Source: Bradyrhizobium sp. CB82 (lineage in GTDB: Bacteria; Pseudomonadota; Alphaproteobacteria; Rhizobiales; Xanthobacteraceae). From it: DNA of 64,000 nt. Position 1 is the stretch's first letter. Every line of letters begins with the position of its first letter. Below the pieces are notes generated by a model. It made no database searches. It worked only from the letters and a program-made list of their open reading frames with translations, and was not told the DNA's origin. Positions 46,886 through 55,013 of this stretch are shown here, in pieces. The position numbers and the translations under genes were made by a program. Location of the stretch: NCBI RefSeq assembly GCF_029714405.1, contig NZ_CP121650.1, positions 1,803,001 to 1,867,000 of the forward strand, in the 5' to 3' direction.

Positions 46886-47237
46886 GTTTGACCCGGAAGT
46901 GGTGCAGGAGGTGCTCGGCAAGATCGACGGTTTCGAGGCCGATCTCGCGAGCGAGCGTGGGTCATCGATGGCCCGGTGCCGCAACATTCGCGAGAGCATC
47001 AATACCGTTTTCAAGGAGGCCAAGGCGCGCGGCATTCCCACGAAGGAATTGCGCTCGCTCGTCAAAATTCGGAAGAACGAGAACAAGAACCGCGAGATTT
47101 ACGAGGAGCTTGAGCAGGATCAGCAGCAAGTGCTCTCGATGCTCGCGACCGCCGAAGGCGTGAAGGACTTGCCGCTGTGGCGGGCGGCGGCCATGGAGGC
47201 CGCGAACGCGGCGATGGGCAGCACCGCGCACCACTGA
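46854..47237 (+). CDS. GapR-like (DUF2312-type) protein
   Basis: A 127-residue helical protein. The part IDGFEADLASERGSSMARCR, then NIRESINTVFKEAKARGIPT, KELRSLVKIRK resembles GapR, a chromatin protein that binds overtwisted DNA and aids replication and topology in alphaproteobacteria. It is longer than host GapR by a C-terminal ~45 residues. Start ATG 46854, with AAAGGGAAAG upstream. Confidence 0.75.
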   Translation: MAKQAAQQTNEFDPEVVQEVLGKIDGFEADLASERGSSMARCRNIRESINTVFKEAKARGIPTKELRSLVKIRKNENKNREIYEELEQDQQQVLSMLATAEGVKDLPLWRAAAMEAANAAMGSTAHH

Positions 47238-47249
47238 TCGGGTGCGCCC

Positions 47250-47792
47250 ATGCCGTACAATCCGCGCATCCTGGCGCTCGACCTCGCGTCCCGCACGGGC
47301 TGGGCTGTCGGCTACCCCGCGGACGAAAAGCCGCGCTCCGGCTCGGTACGCTTCGCGCGCGAGGGCGCGAGCATGGGCGCGGTCTTTGCCGGATGCCGGC
47401 AATGGCTCAACGATCGCCTCGCGACCGAGAACGATATCAAGCTGGTGGTGTTCGAGGCGCCGATGACGCCGCAGCACATGGCCGGCCGGACGCGCGCGGA
47501 AATCATCCGCGTGCTGATCGGCCTTTGCGCGGTCGTTGAGGAGCTAACCTATGCGCGCGGCTATGACGTGCGCGAGGCGCGCGTGTCCGACGTCCGCGCC
47601 CATTTCATCGGATCGAACCGACACAAGCGCAAAGAGGCGAAGTCGCTCACGATGGACGCCTGCTATCGCTTGGGCTGGACGCCGAACGATGACAACGCGG
47701 CCGACGCGCTTGCGCTCTGGCACTACCAAGCCTCGATCCTCGACCCATCGGTCGCGGTGCAAACCTCGCCGCTATTCCGCCGGAGGGTGTGA
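47250..47792 (+). CDS. RuvC-like Holliday-junction-type endonuclease
   Basis: A 180-residue RNase H-fold protein. The first acidic residue is in ILALDLASRTGWAVG, the second in LVVFEAPM (Glu), and the last pair in DDNAADALALWHY. This is the RuvC-type triad plus one. Phages use such enzymes to resolve replication junctions. It is followed by DUF1376 with a TGATG overlap. Confidence 0.85.
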   Translation: MPYNPRILALDLASRTGWAVGYPADEKPRSGSVRFAREGASMGAVFAGCRQWLNDRLATENDIKLVVFEAPMTPQHMAGRTRAEIIRVLIGLCAVVEELTYARGYDVREARVSDVRAHFIGSNRHKRKEAKSLTMDACYRLGWTPNDDNAADALALWHYQASILDPSVAVQTSPLFRRRV

Positions 47793-48574
47793 TGGTCGAG
47801 TGGTTCAAGCACGACATTCCCGATTGGATGGACGGCACCGAGGGTCTCGATGATGGGCCGTATCGCGTTTATCACGTCGTCTGCCAACTGATCTATTTGC
47901 ACGAAGGCCCGATCGCTCTGCACGAGCAGGGGCTCGCCGGCCGGTGCAATCAGCACATCCTCACATTTCGCCGCAACCTCAAGGCGCTGCTCGATGCCGG
48001 TAAGCTGCGGATCATCGACGGCCGACTGACCAACGACCGCGCCGAAACCGAGCTTCAACTGGTGCAGGACCGGCGCTCAACCTCGGCCAAAGGGGGGAGA
48101 GGTAGCCGCGGGGTTCGCAAGGGGTCTGGCCGGGGCCAGGGCGAGGTTGAGCAAAGGTCGAGCGGAGATGTTCCAGACAAGGCATTGAATTCTAACGGGT
48201 CGGTATCAAGCCCACTATCCGAACAGCAACACCATAAGAGTAGAGGAGAGGAGAGTAGAGGAGAGAAGAGTAGAGAAGAGAAGAAAGATGCCGCGCCTTA
48301 CGGCGCGCGCTCGGGTTCGCTCGATCTAGGCGAACCGGAACCGCCGCGATCCAAACCGCCACCCAGCGATCCCGAGGCCGAGCTGTTCCGGCGAGGGCGC
48401 GAAATCCTCGGCGACAAAGCCGGCGGGATGATCTCGCAATTGCTCAAGGCGAAAGACCGCAACGTCGCGCTCGCGCGCGCGGCGATCGAGCAAGCGTCGA
48501 CGAAGGAAAATCCCCGCGAATTCATCGGCCGCATCATTCGCGGCAACGAACCGACCACGGTGGTGCAGCCATGA
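47792..48574 (+). CDS. DUF1376/YdaU-type replication-associated protein
   Basis: A 260-residue protein. The N-terminal ~95 residues (WFKHDIPDWMDGTEGLDDGP, then YRVYHVVCQLIYLHEGPIAL) are the DUF1376 domain found in phage replication modules. The middle is low complexity, with a purine-rich tract coding SRGEESRGEKSREEKKD; a conserved C-terminal part follows (LFRRGREILGDKAGGMISQL). Start ATG 47792. It probably loads the helicase encoded two genes on; this is inference from order. Confidence 0.75.
   Translation: MVEWFKHDIPDWMDGTEGLDDGPYRVYHVVCQLIYLHEGPIALHEQGLAGRCNQHILTFRRNLKALLDAGKLRIIDGRLTNDRAETELQLVQDRRSTSAKGGRGSRGVRKGSGRGQGEVEQRSSGDVPDKALNSNGSVSSPLSEQQHHKSRGEESRGEKSREEKKDAAPYGARSGSLDLGEPEPPRSKPPPSDPEAELFRRGREILGDKAGGMISQLLKAKDRNVALARAAIEQASTKENPREFIGRIIRGNEPTTVVQP
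48236..48289 (+). repeat. Purine-rich tandem tract inside the DUF1376 gene
   Basis: AGTAGAGGAGAGGAGAGTAG continuing as GAGAGAAG units: an almost pure A/G strand of about 54 bases with G-A-G-A and T-A-G-A-G periodicity. It is the only such tract in the window and keeps the frame open. Confidence 0.7.
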
Positions 48575-48888
48575 CGCGGCGCTATTCCATCGACGAGGCA
48601 TTGCGACTGCTGGCGAGCGTCGGCGCCGATCCGCGCGATTTTCGCGGCACGCGGTTTTCGCGCTGCCCCATCTGCTCGCCGCATCGCCGGAAGAAATCCA
48701 ATAAATGCTTGTCGATCCGCTCCGAGAGCGACGAGATCTTTTTCCGCTGTTTCCACTGTGACGACTTCCACGGGAGCTATCGCTATGAACACGCTGGCGC
48801 CGCAGCACGTCGAGTTTTTCGTTCAAAGGGGGATATCGCCAGAAACAGCGACGCGGTTCGAGGTCTATACGGGTGCAGTCGTCGGTAA
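48571..48888 (+). CDS. CHC2-type primase zinc-finger protein
   Basis: A 105-residue protein: CPICSPHRRKKSNKCLSIRS and FFRCFHCDDFHG form the Cys4 zinc ribbon of DnaG/T7 gp4-type primases. The last ~35 residues overlap the next gene in another frame and are not conserved-looking. It would recognise primer start sites for the downstream Toprim-helicase. ATG 48571 overlaps the previous stop by four bases. Confidence 0.7.
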   Translation: MTRRYSIDEALRLLASVGADPRDFRGTRFSRCPICSPHRRKKSNKCLSIRSESDEIFFRCFHCDDFHGSYRYEHAGAAARRVFRSKGDIARNSDAVRGLYGCSRR

Positions 48889-50293
48889 ACCGGGCGAGCG
48901 GCACGTCGAGCCGAGCGCGCGCGGCAACGTCATCGCGTATCCGTTTTTCGAGCACGGCCAAGTCGTCAACGAAAAGTATCGCGCCGAGCGCGACGGCGAA
49001 AAGTTCTTTTGGCACCGCAAGGGCGGCAAGCGGACGTTCTGGAATTCGGACGTCCTCGACGATCCGCAGCTTGAGGCGGGCACGCAAGCGCTGGTGATCG
49101 CTGAGGGGTTCGAGGATGCGATGGTCGCGATCGATTGCGGCTGGCCGCTAACCGTCTCAGTGCCCGATGGTGCGCCGCCCGTGCCGAAAGATGGGCGAAT
49201 GGCGCCGCTCGATCCGGAGACCGAGCACACGGGCAAGTTTGAATTTCTCTGGCTCAATCGCGATCGGCTGCGGCGTATCAAGCGGTTCATTCTCGCGGTC
49301 GATGACGACGGGCCGGGCCAGCGCTTGGCGGCCGAGATTGTCCGGCGCCTTGGCGCGGCGCGGTGCATGTTCGTCACCTATCCCGAGGGATGCAAAGACT
49401 TGAACGACGTGCTGCGCAAGCACGGGCGCGAGGCGGTGCATGACGTGCTGCGCACCGCGAAACAATACCCGGTGCGTGGGCTTTACCGGCTGTCGGAGTA
49501 TCCGGCGCTGCCGGCGCTGCAGCCCATCTCGATCGGCTGGCCGCTGTTCGATGGCAGCGTCCCGGGCAACGGATGGATGAAACTGTTCGCGGGTGAGTTC
49601 ATGGTGGTTACCGGCATCCCGAGCCACGGCAAATCGACTTGGGTGCTCAACATGCTTTGGAATACAGCGCGCGACTACGGCTGGCGCGCAGCGATCTTCT
49701 CGCCCGAGATGCCGACCGTCCCGTATCTGCGCGACAAGCTGCGCCGGATCATCGGCGGCGATGACGCCGACCGCCTGATCGAGAGCAATTTCGTTTTCAT
49801 CGACAACGATCCAAACGACGCGGACGAGGACGATATCACGCTGGAATGGATCATCGAGAAAGCCCGCGACGCGGTGCTGCGCGATGGCATCAACGTGCTG
49901 GTGATCGATCCGTGGAACGAGATTGAGCACGCGCGCCTCCGCGACGAAACCACGACCGAATACGTCGGTCGGGCGATCCGCCGGCTAAAGCGCTTCGGCC
50001 GGCAATACGAGGTCGCGGTGATCGTCCTGGCGCACCCGACCAAAGATGTTTTCGAGCACGGCAAGGCTCGTACCGCGACCCTGTACGACATCGAGGGGTC
50101 TGCGCATTGGTTCAACAAGTGCGATCACGGCGTGGTCATCGAGCGCGCGCCGGAGGGCGATCAAGCTACCGTGCATATCGCGAAAGTTCGTTTTGACGAG
50201 ACCGGCTTTAAGGGTGCGATCAGAATGCAATTCGAGGTTCGATCGCAGCGATATCGGCAACTGAGCGAGCAACAGGAGTTTCCGTATGGGTGA
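48785..50293 (+). CDS. Toprim primase-helicase (T7 gp4/Twinkle-like)
   Basis: A 502-residue replicative protein. The Toprim domain shows the Glu motif VIAEGFEDAMVAIDCG and the DxD motif ILAVDDDGPG. The RecA-like helicase has Walker A TGIPSHGKST and Walker B VLVIDPWNEIE, with VIVLAHPTKD after it. It starts at ATG 48785 with GGGAG eight bases upstream. The usual N-terminal zinc ribbon is encoded separately by the upstream gene in the other frame, overlapping by 104 bases. Confidence 0.9.
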   Translation: MNTLAPQHVEFFVQRGISPETATRFEVYTGAVVGKPGERHVEPSARGNVIAYPFFEHGQVVNEKYRAERDGEKFFWHRKGGKRTFWNSDVLDDPQLEAGTQALVIAEGFEDAMVAIDCGWPLTVSVPDGAPPVPKDGRMAPLDPETEHTGKFEFLWLNRDRLRRIKRFILAVDDDGPGQRLAAEIVRRLGAARCMFVTYPEGCKDLNDVLRKHGREAVHDVLRTAKQYPVRGLYRLSEYPALPALQPISIGWPLFDGSVPGNGWMKLFAGEFMVVTGIPSHGKSTWVLNMLWNTARDYGWRAAIFSPEMPTVPYLRDKLRRIIGGDDADRLIESNFVFIDNDPNDADEDDITLEWIIEKARDAVLRDGINVLVIDPWNEIEHARLRDETTTEYVGRAIRRLKRFGRQYEVAVIVLAHPTKDVFEHGKARTATLYDIEGSAHWFNKCDHGVVIERAPEGDQATVHIAKVRFDETGFKGAIRMQFEVRSQRYRQLSEQQEFPYG

Positions 50294-50807
50294 CGTGATG
50301 CTGACGCGGCGCGAACCGCTGAAATTCAATCCGCTTGAGGACGCGGTGATGGATGACGTCCCGCCGAACGTTTGGGATGGCCCGCATGTCGGCAAGCGAT
50401 TGGCCGAGGCGATGCGGACGCTGCGGATGATCCCGATGTCGGCGGTCGCCGGCTTTGGCGGATCATGGCCCGCCTATAGCTACGAATTCGAGGACTTGAT
50501 CGCGCAACAGAAGCAAGGCGAGTTGGAAAAAACGCAACGCATGCAGAACCGCACGCGGTTGCTGCCGTCCTACAGCGACGTGACGCGCATGGAGACGGCG
50601 ATCATTTGGCCGGCGCGATATCTGCGCGGGATCGATCATCTCCTGCTTGCGGTCAATGCGGTTGCATTGGCGCACTCGTTAGAGCGCGACGCGGGGTGGG
50701 TTGCTGTCAAGCGCGGCGGCTACGCCGACACGTGGCGAGCGAATCATGATCGCGGGTGCGATGTTATCGCTGCTGGTCTCCGCGCCGAACATGTTCCGGT
50801 TTTTTGA
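50286..50807 (+). CDS. Phage protein of unknown function
   Basis: A 173-residue protein (MGDVMLTRREPLKFNPLEDA ... IIWPARYLRGIDHLLLAVNA ... WRANHDRGCDVIAAGLRAEH). Recognisable as a type of small phage ORF downstream of replication genes in rhizobial elements, but I cannot name a domain. Its start overlaps the helicase stop by eight bases. Confidence 0.65.
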   Translation: MGDVMLTRREPLKFNPLEDAVMDDVPPNVWDGPHVGKRLAEAMRTLRMIPMSAVAGFGGSWPAYSYEFEDLIAQQKQGELEKTQRMQNRTRLLPSYSDVTRMETAIIWPARYLRGIDHLLLAVNAVALAHSLERDAGWVAVKRGGYADTWRANHDRGCDVIAAGLRAEHVPVF

Positions 50808-51434
50808 ATGATGGACTTTGAAATTCCCCGTGGTGCTCATCGGGAGTACCTGATCGTTTTCGGCGTCGCCGCGATCTATGTCGGCACGATCCCGCGCGGC
50901 GAGCCGTGTATCGTCGGCGCCTCGCGCGATCTCGAAAAGACCTATGAGGCCATGCACGAACGCTGGCCGTGGTCGGAAATCTCTTGCGCGTTTTGGGTGA
51001 AGGATCGCGACACCGCCGAGGCGATAGCGAACGAGGTCAATGGCGTGCTGCCGCATGATCTCGATGGCCGGCTCGCCGTGCGGGCGGAAACCGCGTGCCG
51101 GCTGATCGAGCAAGTCGCCCGCGATTGGAAAATATCGCTGACCAACCACGACGCGGCGATGGCGCGGGTGCGATCGGCGGTGCGGCGGGTCGAGGAAACG
51201 ATCAGCGAAGCAAATGCGCGCGGGGAACTAGCGTGGTTCAATGCCACATACCGGGATTGGCGGATCGAGGCAAAAAAAATCGGCCGCGTCATGAGCTACG
51301 CAGAAGCGCTCGCGCGATTGCGCAAAGAAGTCACTAAGCGACTCATTACACTCGACATTCTCGATTTCGGCACTGATTTACTCCCAGCGATCTTTCCCGA
51401 TTTACGCAAAGCGGCCCGGAAAAATTTACGTTGA
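50808..51434 (+). CDS. Phage protein of unknown function
   Basis: A 208-residue protein with an N-terminal globular part (YLIVFGVAAIYVGTIPRGEP, CIVGASRDLEKTYEAMHERW) and a helical C-terminal half. The N-terminal pattern is GIY-YIG-like in outline (IYVGT), but the conserved catalytic residues are not clear, so I leave it unnamed. It directly abuts the preceding gene. Confidence 0.6.
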   Translation: MMDFEIPRGAHREYLIVFGVAAIYVGTIPRGEPCIVGASRDLEKTYEAMHERWPWSEISCAFWVKDRDTAEAIANEVNGVLPHDLDGRLAVRAETACRLIEQVARDWKISLTNHDAAMARVRSAVRRVEETISEANARGELAWFNATYRDWRIEAKKIGRVMSYAEALARLRKEVTKRLITLDILDFGTDLLPAIFPDLRKAARKNLR

Positions 51435-51531
51435 CGGGCCGGAATTTGGACGGTTTTCTACGCGCGCACGCCCGATGTGCACAGCTATGCCCGCATCGAG
51501 GACGCTTCACTACGCGAACGAAACACTTTGA

Positions 51532-51562
51532 ACCGATCTCGGCGGCGAGGTCGGTCTTTTTT
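51532..51562 (+). terminator. Rho-independent terminator
   Basis: ACCGATCTCG, loop GCGG, CGAGGTCGGT followed by CTTTTTT. It stands after the second unknown protein and eight bases ahead of the tail-type gene, so it would end the replication operon. Confidence 0.8.
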
Positions 51563-51569
51563 GTGCCCC

Positions 51570-52154
51570 ATGATCCAAGTCGAATTTGACACGGCTGATT
51601 TCACCGGTCGCGCGATGGAGCTCGGCGCGGTTGCGGATCAACTGCCGTACATCCTCGCGCGCTCGCTCAACGATGCGGCCGATAGAACGCGGTCGTATCT
51701 GATCGAAAAGACGTGGCCGACATCGATCAGTGCAAAGAACCGCTCATTCATCGGCGCCGCGCTGACCACCCGTGGCGCCAGGGCGAACAAGTACGACTTG
51801 CGCGTCGAGATTTACGACAAGCTCGGGCGGGGCAATCTGATGCTGCATGCGAAGGGCGGCACGCGGCGCGCCAAGGGCGCTAATCTCGCGATCCCGTCGT
51901 CCGCGAACGTCAAGCGCACCGCGAGCGGCGCGGTCTCGCGTAGTCAAACGCCGCGCGCGCTCGGTGACAAGGCGGCCCGGCGTGGCCGTTTCCTGTTCGC
52001 AAAAGGCAAGATGGTCTACACGCTCGATCCGGCCGTGCCGATCAAGCGCGATGTGCCGTTCTATCAGGATTTCACCAACACCATGCGACGAGCGATCCTC
52101 GAAAGCTTGCCGCGAAACGTCGCGCGCGCGATGGCAACGCGGCGCCCTCGATAG
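51570..52154 (+). CDS. Minor tail/head-tail connector-type phage protein
   Basis: A 194-residue basic protein: LPYILARSLNDAADRTRSYL, ISAKNRSFIGAALTTRGARA, LRVEIYDKLGRGNLMLHAKG, ending VPFYQDFTNTMRRAILESLP. The pattern matches a family of phage minor tail or tail-completion proteins (lambda Z-like in style). It is the only virion-type gene in the window. Start ATG 51570, directly after the terminator. Confidence 0.7.
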   Translation: MIQVEFDTADFTGRAMELGAVADQLPYILARSLNDAADRTRSYLIEKTWPTSISAKNRSFIGAALTTRGARANKYDLRVEIYDKLGRGNLMLHAKGGTRRAKGANLAIPSSANVKRTASGAVSRSQTPRALGDKAARRGRFLFAKGKMVYTLDPAVPIKRDVPFYQDFTNTMRRAILESLPRNVARAMATRRPR

Positions 52155-52165
52155 GAGCGCGCAAC

Positions 52166-52654
52166 ATGGAAATGCACGTCTATCACCACATCGTTGTGGA
52201 TGATCCGATTGGCCGGCTGATCGTGGCGCATCTGGCCGACATCAACGACCGTATCGCCGCGCTCGCAACCAAAGTAACCAGATCGGAGAATGCAATGGCA
52301 CTCAGCATCCGAGACCTTCAAGACCAAGCCGCCGCCACCTTGCAGCAATTGCAGGCGGAAACCGATGTCGCCAACGCGGTCAAGAAAGTGGTCGATGATC
52401 AGAACGCGACGATCGACTCGCTCAAAAAGCAGGTCGATGATCTTGTCGCGGCCGGCGGCGCGAGCCCAGCCGACTTGCAGCAGCTTTCGGACACGCTGCT
52501 GTCGATCAAAAATCTCGATACGTCGAACGCGCAGATCGTGGCGTCTGCGGTCACGGCCGGCACTCAGCCGCCCGGGCCGCCGCCGGGCACGACTACCGGC
52601 ACTGAGACTGGCACGAGCACCGATCAAACCAGCACGGGGCCTCAAGCCGGCTAG
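52166..52654 (+). CDS. Coiled-coil phage protein
   Basis: A 162-residue protein with a probable coiled coil (~45-115: LQDQAAATLQQLQAETDVAN, AVKKVVDDQNATIDSLKKQV) and a Pro/Thr/Gly-rich tail. A stalk- or fibre-like or lysis-associated function would fit the position; there is no direct evidence. Confidence 0.6.
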   Translation: MEMHVYHHIVVDDPIGRLIVAHLADINDRIAALATKVTRSENAMALSIRDLQDQAAATLQQLQAETDVANAVKKVVDDQNATIDSLKKQVDDLVAAGGASPADLQQLSDTLLSIKNLDTSNAQIVASAVTAGTQPPGPPPGTTTGTETGTSTDQTSTGPQAG

Positions 52655-52773
52655 CGAGGCCGCCCTCCCAACGATCGCGCGGGACCGTGCCATCAATCGG
52701 CTCGCTCCCGCCCATCTCGCACAACGGCGCGACTACTAGACAGAATTCTCCTGCGCTAGCGTGCGGTGGGAAC

Positions 52774-52998
52774 ATGACGATTATCGAACTGCTCGAATAC
52801 GTCAAAACGGCTGGTGGTCTTGCAGCGCCGATCTTCGCCATCCTATTTTGGCTTGAGCGGAACGAGCGGCAGGACGCGCAACGGGAACTGAAAGAGGTCG
52901 CCGAGAACTCCGTGGTCGCCATGATCGAACTCAAGGCGGTCGTCGCGCAACTGTCAGCGATATTCGATCCTCACGCGCAATATCGGAACAGGCGATGA
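52774..52998 (+). CDS. Small single-pass membrane protein of the phage lysis-type region
   Basis: A 74-residue protein: MTIIELLEYVKTAGGLAAPI, hydrophobic AAPIFAILFWL and a helical tail. The stop overlaps the next start (ATGA at 52995). Position and topology resemble phage spanin or holin accessory proteins. Confidence 0.55.
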   Translation: MTIIELLEYVKTAGGLAAPIFAILFWLERNERQDAQRELKEVAENSVVAMIELKAVVAQLSAIFDPHAQYRNRR

Positions 52999-53219
52999 CC
53001 CTTTTCGTGCGCTTGATGGAAAAGTTGAGCGGCAAGCCACACCAGCACTACACCGCACAGAAAGTCTCGGAAGCGGCGAGCGATCTCCGGCAAGACGTGC
53101 ATTCGCTTGCGACGAAAATGCGCCCCTATGTCGAGGCCGATGATCCTCTGGTTGCGCTCATGACCGACGTGTTCAACCAGCGGCAAATGCGGAACGGCAA
53201 TGATATACGGTCCGATTGA
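52995..53219 (+). CDS. Small hydrophilic phage protein
   Basis: A 74-residue helical protein (MTLFVRLMEKLSGKPHQHYT ... DLRQDVHSLATKMRPYVEAD). Overlaps both neighbours (52995-52998 and 53200-53219). No domain recognised. Confidence 0.55.
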   Translation: MTLFVRLMEKLSGKPHQHYTAQKVSEAASDLRQDVHSLATKMRPYVEADDPLVALMTDVFNQRQMRNGNDIRSD

Positions 53220-53634
53220 CGTGAATTTCTATCTGGAAACCGTCAACGGGACGATCGTCATTCTGCTTGCGACCGCCCTTGCGTTCCTCTCGCTCTACAT
53301 TGTCCAGCAAAAGCAGGCGCTCAAGCTGGCGTGGTGGAAATGCCTAACCGATCCACCACCCGGAATCGCGCTGGCGCTGCCCATGGCTGCGATAAAGGCC
53401 GGGCTTGTCCTCACGCGCGGCACGCTTTGGGCGTGGCGAGAATTCGGCGGCGAGCAAATGACCGGGTGGCAACTCGATCTCGTGCTAACCGGCACTGCCG
53501 TCACGGCGCTGGGCGCATTGTCGTTGGTTCGGGTGCTGTCGCGCGCAAGGTTTGGCGATTGGCCGTGGATCATAAGTGCGATGTTGGTGGTGATTTACAT
53601 CACCGAGAAAAGCATCGAGCAATGCCTGGCATGA
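53200..53634 (+). CDS. Phage membrane protein (holin-like)
   Basis: A 144-residue protein with three hydrophobic segments (TIVILLATALAFLSLYIV, LDLVLTGTAVTALGALSLV, WIISAMLVVIYIT). A three-segment small membrane protein at the end of the right arm suggests a holin or similar, but no endolysin is present nearby to support it. Confidence 0.55.
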   Translation: MIYGPIDVNFYLETVNGTIVILLATALAFLSLYIVQQKQALKLAWWKCLTDPPPGIALALPMAAIKAGLVLTRGTLWAWREFGGEQMTGWQLDLVLTGTAVTALGALSLVRVLSRARFGDWPWIISAMLVVIYITEKSIEQCLA

Positions 53635-53751
53635 TCCAGCACCGGCCGGGTCGGCCCCTGACAGGACAGGAAACTAAAACATATGCGAGCTCGCCCACGG
53701 CGGCCGTTCACGGCCGGAGAACAACGCAAGTAGTCCTTGCTCTTCATTGTT

Positions 53752-53949
53752 TCATCTTGGCGGCTGTAGCCCGGGCGAGGTCAGCCACTCCGTCATATGG
53801 GCTGCGGTTTCGGCGTATCGCGCCCTGCGGAGCAAAGCCTCTCTTTCGGCACCTGGGGGAAGTTGTTTAGCCCGTTGGCGTAGCTCTTGGGCTTCATCGG
53901 CGAGTCGCACTTCAAGTGCCTGTGCATGTTTCACTCGACGTCGTTCCAT
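53752..53949 (-). CDS. Small conserved rhizobial protein
   Basis: A 65-residue helical protein: MERRRVKHAQALEVRLADEA, QELRQRAKQLPPGAEREALL, RRARYAETAAHMTEWLTSPG. I recognise this as a frequent small protein of Bradyrhizobium genomes (ends SPGLQPP). No function known. It is unlike the phage genes beside it and marks non-phage cargo. Confidence 0.75.
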   Translation of the reverse strand: MERRRVKHAQALEVRLADEAQELRQRAKQLPPGAEREALLRRARYAETAAHMTEWLTSPGLQPPR

Positions 53950-54381
53950 ATCCCTTCTCCAGGCTCAGACCCTGCCCGGGACGGACTCTTAACGGTACAC
54001 GACATAGCGGAGTTCCGGGAACATTCTCGAACCGGCCGGACAGCGCCCAGCTGGACCCTAGCGGGAATTTCGGTGGTTCCCCTAGGGTGCAAAAATTAAA
54101 TGCGGGTACGCGGGACCGCCCGCCTTTAGCGTATTTCGGGGTCGCGTTTTTGGCCTTTGGTTCCTCGCAAAATCCCCCGTCAGCGGGGCTAGCCAGGGCA
54201 TGTATATCGACCGTTCGGCCTCGCCCTTCGAGCTGGGGCGGTCGGGGATCCTCCTTTGTATTCGCGAAGAATGATCGCCGAGGCATCCACTCGATAGCTT
54301 CAGGCGAGCGGTTCGTTTTCTTAGGAGCGCGGTCCAGCTCCAAAGGGGCCCAGCTCTAAGCTAAGCTACACTCAATCCCGC
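53950..54381. other. Gene-poor stretch without recognised features
   Basis: About 430 bases. A minus-strand open frame exists but its protein looks artefactual (Pro/Arg-rich, no domain). I see no RNA gene or clear repeat. Confidence 0.4.
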
Positions 54382-54813
54382 CTATCCCATTGCAGGGGCG
54401 ATGCCCAGTTGTTGCAACATTCCAAGCGTATCCCAAATGTTCCAGCTCTCCACGATCTTGCCGGAAGAAAAGCGATATATCCATATTCCTGGAACCCTCA
54501 CCTTCTTGCCCGTCGCGCGGATACCAGGGAGGTCAGATGTGTGCGTACCCACGCCGGTCCAACGCGCCACAACCGTCTCTCCATCCTCGGCGAGAAGCAT
54601 GGCATCAATGCTCCAATGGGCGTCGGGGAAGCCCGTTTGATAGGTGGAGATCAGTTGCTTCATCCCCTCAGGACCTTGTCCAACTGAGGGATTAGAGGGA
54701 TCGTGATGGGTGTGGTTGGTAGCAAACAGCTCGTCTGCTACACCTAATTTTCTTTCATTACAGACCTCTTCAAAAAGGCGTCGGACGAGGGCCTTATTGT
54801 CTTCTGCTGACAT
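54382..54813 (-). CDS. SnoaL-like ester cyclase/NTF2-fold protein
   Basis: A 143-residue protein: LVRRLFEEVCNERKLGVADE, LFATNHTHHDPSNPSVGQGP, ETVVARWTGVGTHTSDLPGI, GIWIYRFSSGKIVESWNIWD. These are SnoaL/ester-cyclase-family features (NTF2-like fold). Members include polyketide cyclases and many proteins of unknown substrate. Start ATG 54813 with GAGGAG upstream. It runs opposite to the phage right arm and looks like an insertion. Confidence 0.85.
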   Translation of the reverse strand: MSAEDNKALVRRLFEEVCNERKLGVADELFATNHTHHDPSNPSVGQGPEGMKQLISTYQTGFPDAHWSIDAMLLAEDGETVVARWTGVGTHTSDLPGIRATGKKVRVPGIWIYRFSSGKIVESWNIWDTLGMLQQLGIAPAMG

Positions 54814-55013
54814 GGAGGACACTCCTCTGTTAAAGGAATAGGGCAAGTAGGCTAGGGTGCCGGTTTGATCGAGGTCTCGGGGCAGAACGGAAAGCTTGTT
54901 CTTAGCGGAGAACCAGTCAACTGATATTTGAATTCCTGCCGTTACCATCATCGCAGGCCCCAAAGCTCAGAAACCGACAGGGACGCTGACCCTAGCTGCG
55001 GGAAAACCAAATC

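Noticed and set aside
48236..48289. Repeated GAGAG units as a CRISPR array
   Set aside because: The tract is inside a reading frame, has no spacers and no regular repeat-spacer period. No cas genes are present anywhere in the window.
50808..51434. GIY-YIG nuclease
   Set aside because: A weak IYVGT resemblance exists, but the expected Arg and Glu catalytic residues are not in the usual spacing.
53912..54343. A 143-codon minus-strand open frame in the gap after the phage right arm
   Set aside because: Composition looks artefactual, it overlaps a better-supported small gene and shows no domain.
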